From contig NZ_DAXS01000012.1 in NCBI RefSeq assembly GCF_002506515.1, forward strand, positions 313 to 15,037: DNA of 14,725 bases, given 5' to 3'. This DNA comes from Caldivirga sp. UBA161. GTDB taxonomy: Archaea; Thermoproteota; Thermoprotei; Thermoproteales; Thermocladiaceae. Both the position numbers and the translations under genes were made by a program. This document shows positions 12,682 to 14,725 of this stretch, in pieces (the first letter of the stretch is position 1; each line of letters starts with the position of its first letter). The notes under the pieces are model-generated. The model searched no databases, was not told the origin of the DNA, and worked only from the letters and a program-made list of their open reading frames with translations.

Positions 12682-14725
12682 ATGAGTATGAACGGGATAT
12701 CTAGGGGTGTTTTGGCTGCTGTGGTTGTGGCTGTTGTGGTGGTTGCTGTGGCTGGTTATGTTGGTTACTACTACGCCACTCATCCAAAGGTTATTACGAC
12801 TACAGTGGTTTCAACAACATCCACGGCAACAACAGTAACAACAACCACTGCAGTAACAAGCACGGTAGTATCATCAACAGCCACAACAGTAACAACCACA
12901 ACAAGCACAGCAACAACGGCCACCGTGGCTGTGGTAACTACCACCACCACTGCACCATATGTAGTTAAGTTAACGGCATCTAATCCAAGTGAATTAATTG
13001 ATGTTTCCCAAGTAGCCGCACCGGATTGCCTTGACCCAGCCACAGGATTCTATGTTCAGGATGGGCCAATTTTCGCTGTTGTGTTTCAGGGATTAGTTGG
13101 GTTTAATGGTAGTAACTACATGCAGATTGTTCCAGTTATTGCTAAGAATTGGAGTACACCAGATGATCAACACTGGTACTTCACCATTAGGCACCACGTG
13201 TGGTTCAGTAACGGTGACCCAGTTAACGCCACTACAGTTTGGTTCAGTATATATAGGATAATACTCATGGGTCAGGGCCCAGGAATAAGCAATTACGGTA
13301 ATATACTCTATAATATTACTAAGGCCACTGAAACCGGCTACTTCATACCATGGGGTGCATGCCATGCATTAGCCTACGCAACAGGTAATAATGCTTACTT
13401 AAGTAATGCAACATTATGTGCCTACGCCTTGGCTAACGTATTAAGTAACTTCAATGTAGCTAACGCAACTATACAGAAGATTATGAGTTATCCTAACCAA
13501 GCCGTAGTAGTGTTGAATCCATTTGAGGTTGAGATAACCACATTGAAGCCTTACCCACTATTCTTAACTGATATTGCTGCTTGGTGGGGTTTTGTTGTTG
13601 ATCCAGTATTCATTGATATGAATGGTGGCGTCCAACCTAATGCAGCTAATTCAAAGCTATGTACGACACCAATGCCTGGCACTGGGCCATATGTTATTAA
13701 GAGCTATACGCCTGGTGAGGAGCTTCTGCTGGTGAATAATACCAATTACTGGGTGTACTACTATTATAACCATGGTATGGGTAATGAGATCCCGTGGATT
13801 ATTCAACCAGCCCACATCACTTACATTGATGTTAAGTATGGTTTAAGCACTACCGATAGGATTGAGGACTTCGTTAAGAATATTGCTCAAATAACCACAG
13901 TATCAACCTTAAACATGCCTGCATTAGTTAAATTATATTCATCAGCCACCGGCATACCAAGTGGTAACTGGAGCCTCTACATTCACAACTTTGGGCCAAG
14001 CGGCTGCGTCTTCTATCTGAGTTTCAATAATTACGTTTGGCCAACCAATGATACTAACTTTAGGTTAGCCATAGTTCATGCATTAAATGCTACGGCTTTA
14101 CTTCAACCATATTATGCGTTAGGCATGTATTGGGCCACGACTTACGTAGGCCCCATTGCGCCCAATTTTAAGCCATACTATAACCCAGATAATCTACCTG
14201 TTTACCAGTATAACTTAACCCTAGCCCTACAGTACCTAGTTAAGTTCCTTAATAAGTACGGTTACTACGTGGTTCTGCCTAATGGTTCAGCTATAGGTGA
14301 TACCAGTGGTACTCAATTACCAACCATTAACATAGTCACTCTTGCGCCATTAACCGAGTTCACTAAGGAGCAGTTTGAGATCATTCAAAGCGAGCTAGCT
14401 CAAATAGGTGTACCGGTTTCGCTCCAGTTGGTTACCGCATCAGCTACTGATGATTGGGTTACACCAAGTGCAACACCGGCAATAGTGGATTTAGGCTGGT
14501 GCCCAGATTGGCCTGACCCACTATTCCAGGAAATGTGGCCACTGGCTAATATAATTAATGGTGGCATTAGCGGTAACTTAGCTTGGTATAATAATAGCCT
14601 AGTTAATAATATAACTAATGAATTACCCTTCATAACTAATTTAAATGAGCAGTTGAAGCTTGATGCTGAGGTCTATAAGATAATGTATGAGCAGGCACCA
14701 TACTACTGGCTACCAACTGGGTTAG
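12682..14725 (+). CDS. Opp/Dpp-type substrate-binding protein (SBP_bac_5 family), 3' end missing
   Basis: An open frame of 681 codons runs to the window edge without a stop. The N-terminus has one hydrophobic segment (about residues 9-31, GVLAAVVVAVVVVAVAGYVG), a membrane anchor or signal. A stalk of about 50 residues made almost only of Thr, Ser, Val and Ala (39-91) follows and is probably glycosylated outside the cell. The extracellular binding domain then shows family patterns: LDPATGF, VFQGLVGFN, WSTPDDQHWYFTIRHHVWFS, the hallmark GTGPYVIKSY (from residue 333) and FRLAIVHALN. It would capture the solute and deliver it to the two permeases. Families with this fold bind peptides, but in archaea also oligosaccharides. 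The ATG at 12682 fits the TATA spacing; the ATG at 12688 is an alternative. The missing end should include the domain's C-terminus and perhaps a second anchor. Confidence 0.9.
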   Translation, partial: MSMNGISRGVLAAVVVAVVVVAVAGYVGYYYATHPKVITTTVVSTTSTATTVTTTTAVTSTVVSSTATTVTTTTSTATTATVAVVTTTTTAPYVVKLTASNPSELIDVSQVAAPDCLDPATGFYVQDGPIFAVVFQGLVGFNGSNYMQIVPVIAKNWSTPDDQHWYFTIRHHVWFSNGDPVNATTVWFSIYRIILMGQGPGISNYGNILYNITKATETGYFIPWGACHALAYATGNNAYLSNATLCAYALANVLSNFNVANATIQKIMSYPNQAVVVLNPFEVEITTLKPYPLFLTDIAAWWGFVVDPVFIDMNGGVQPNAANSKLCTTPMPGTGPYVIKSYTPGEELLLVNNTNYWVYYYYNHGMGNEIPWIIQPAHITYIDVKYGLSTTDRIEDFVKNIAQITTVSTLNMPALVKLYSSATGIPSGNWSLYIHNFGPSGCVFYLSFNNYVWPTNDTNFRLAIVHALNATALLQPYYALGMYWATTYVGPIAPNFKPYYNPDNLPVYQYNLTLALQYLVKFLNKYGYYVVLPNGSAIGDTSGTQLPTINIVTLAPLTEFTKEQFEIIQSELAQIGVPVSLQLVTASATDDWVTPSATPAIVDLGWCPDWPDPLFQEMWPLANIINGGISGNLAWYNNSLVNNITNELPFITNLNEQLKLDAEVYKIMYEQAPYYWLPTGL

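Noticed and set aside
12800..12950. Repeated ACA/ACC triplets as a possible satellite or CRISPR-like repeat
   Set aside because: There are no regular repeat and spacer units; they are Thr codons in a low-complexity coding stretch.
12780..13043. Minus-strand frame rich in Val and Thr
   Set aside because: It is the mirror of the Thr-rich stalk codons of the binding protein.

Overview
The window looks like chromosome of a hyperthermophilic crenarchaeon of the order Thermoproteales, most like the Caldivirga/Vulcanisaeta lineage; this placement is an inference. The signs are an archaeal Elp3, an archaeal-type tRNA-His, heavy AGG (Arg) use, and promoters in which an A/T-rich TATA box is centred about 26-27 bases before the start codon. 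That spacing implies leaderless mRNAs, and it was used here to choose several starts. Genes inside operons instead carry GGTGA or GAGGT Shine-Dalgarno sequences.

Left part (1-5577). A cytoplasmic serine beta-lactamase-like hydrolase (+) is followed by a radical SAM protein (-). Between their 3' ends, on the minus strand, is a candidate C/D box guide RNA with its own TATA box. The radical SAM gene is divergent from elp3, the tRNA wobble-uridine enzyme. Next comes a 188-residue protein that I read as a candidate RNase P subunit Rpp30, and then tRNA-His(GTG) with an encoded G-1 and C73. The stretch from 3408 to 5764 is therefore a small tRNA-maturation neighbourhood.

Middle part (5765-8100). 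A CPA2/Kef-type cation:proton antiporter with a C-terminal CBS pair is split into two overlapping frames at a run of five C (7024-7028). Restoring one base gives a continuous protein of about 499 residues. After a 233-base gap with small hairpins comes a solitary DsrE-like protein.

Right part (8101-14725). This is a dipeptide/oligopeptide-type (Opp/Dpp) ABC importer spread over three transcription units. Two permeases are on +. A convergent minus-strand operon holds the two ATPases followed by a small membrane PH-like protein. A substrate-binding protein on + is divergent from the ATPases and runs off the window end. Together they make a complete importer; the substrate (peptides or oligosaccharides) cannot be told from sequence. 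No CRISPR array, insertion sequence, rRNA or replication origin was seen. The first 111 bases hold no recognisable gene.
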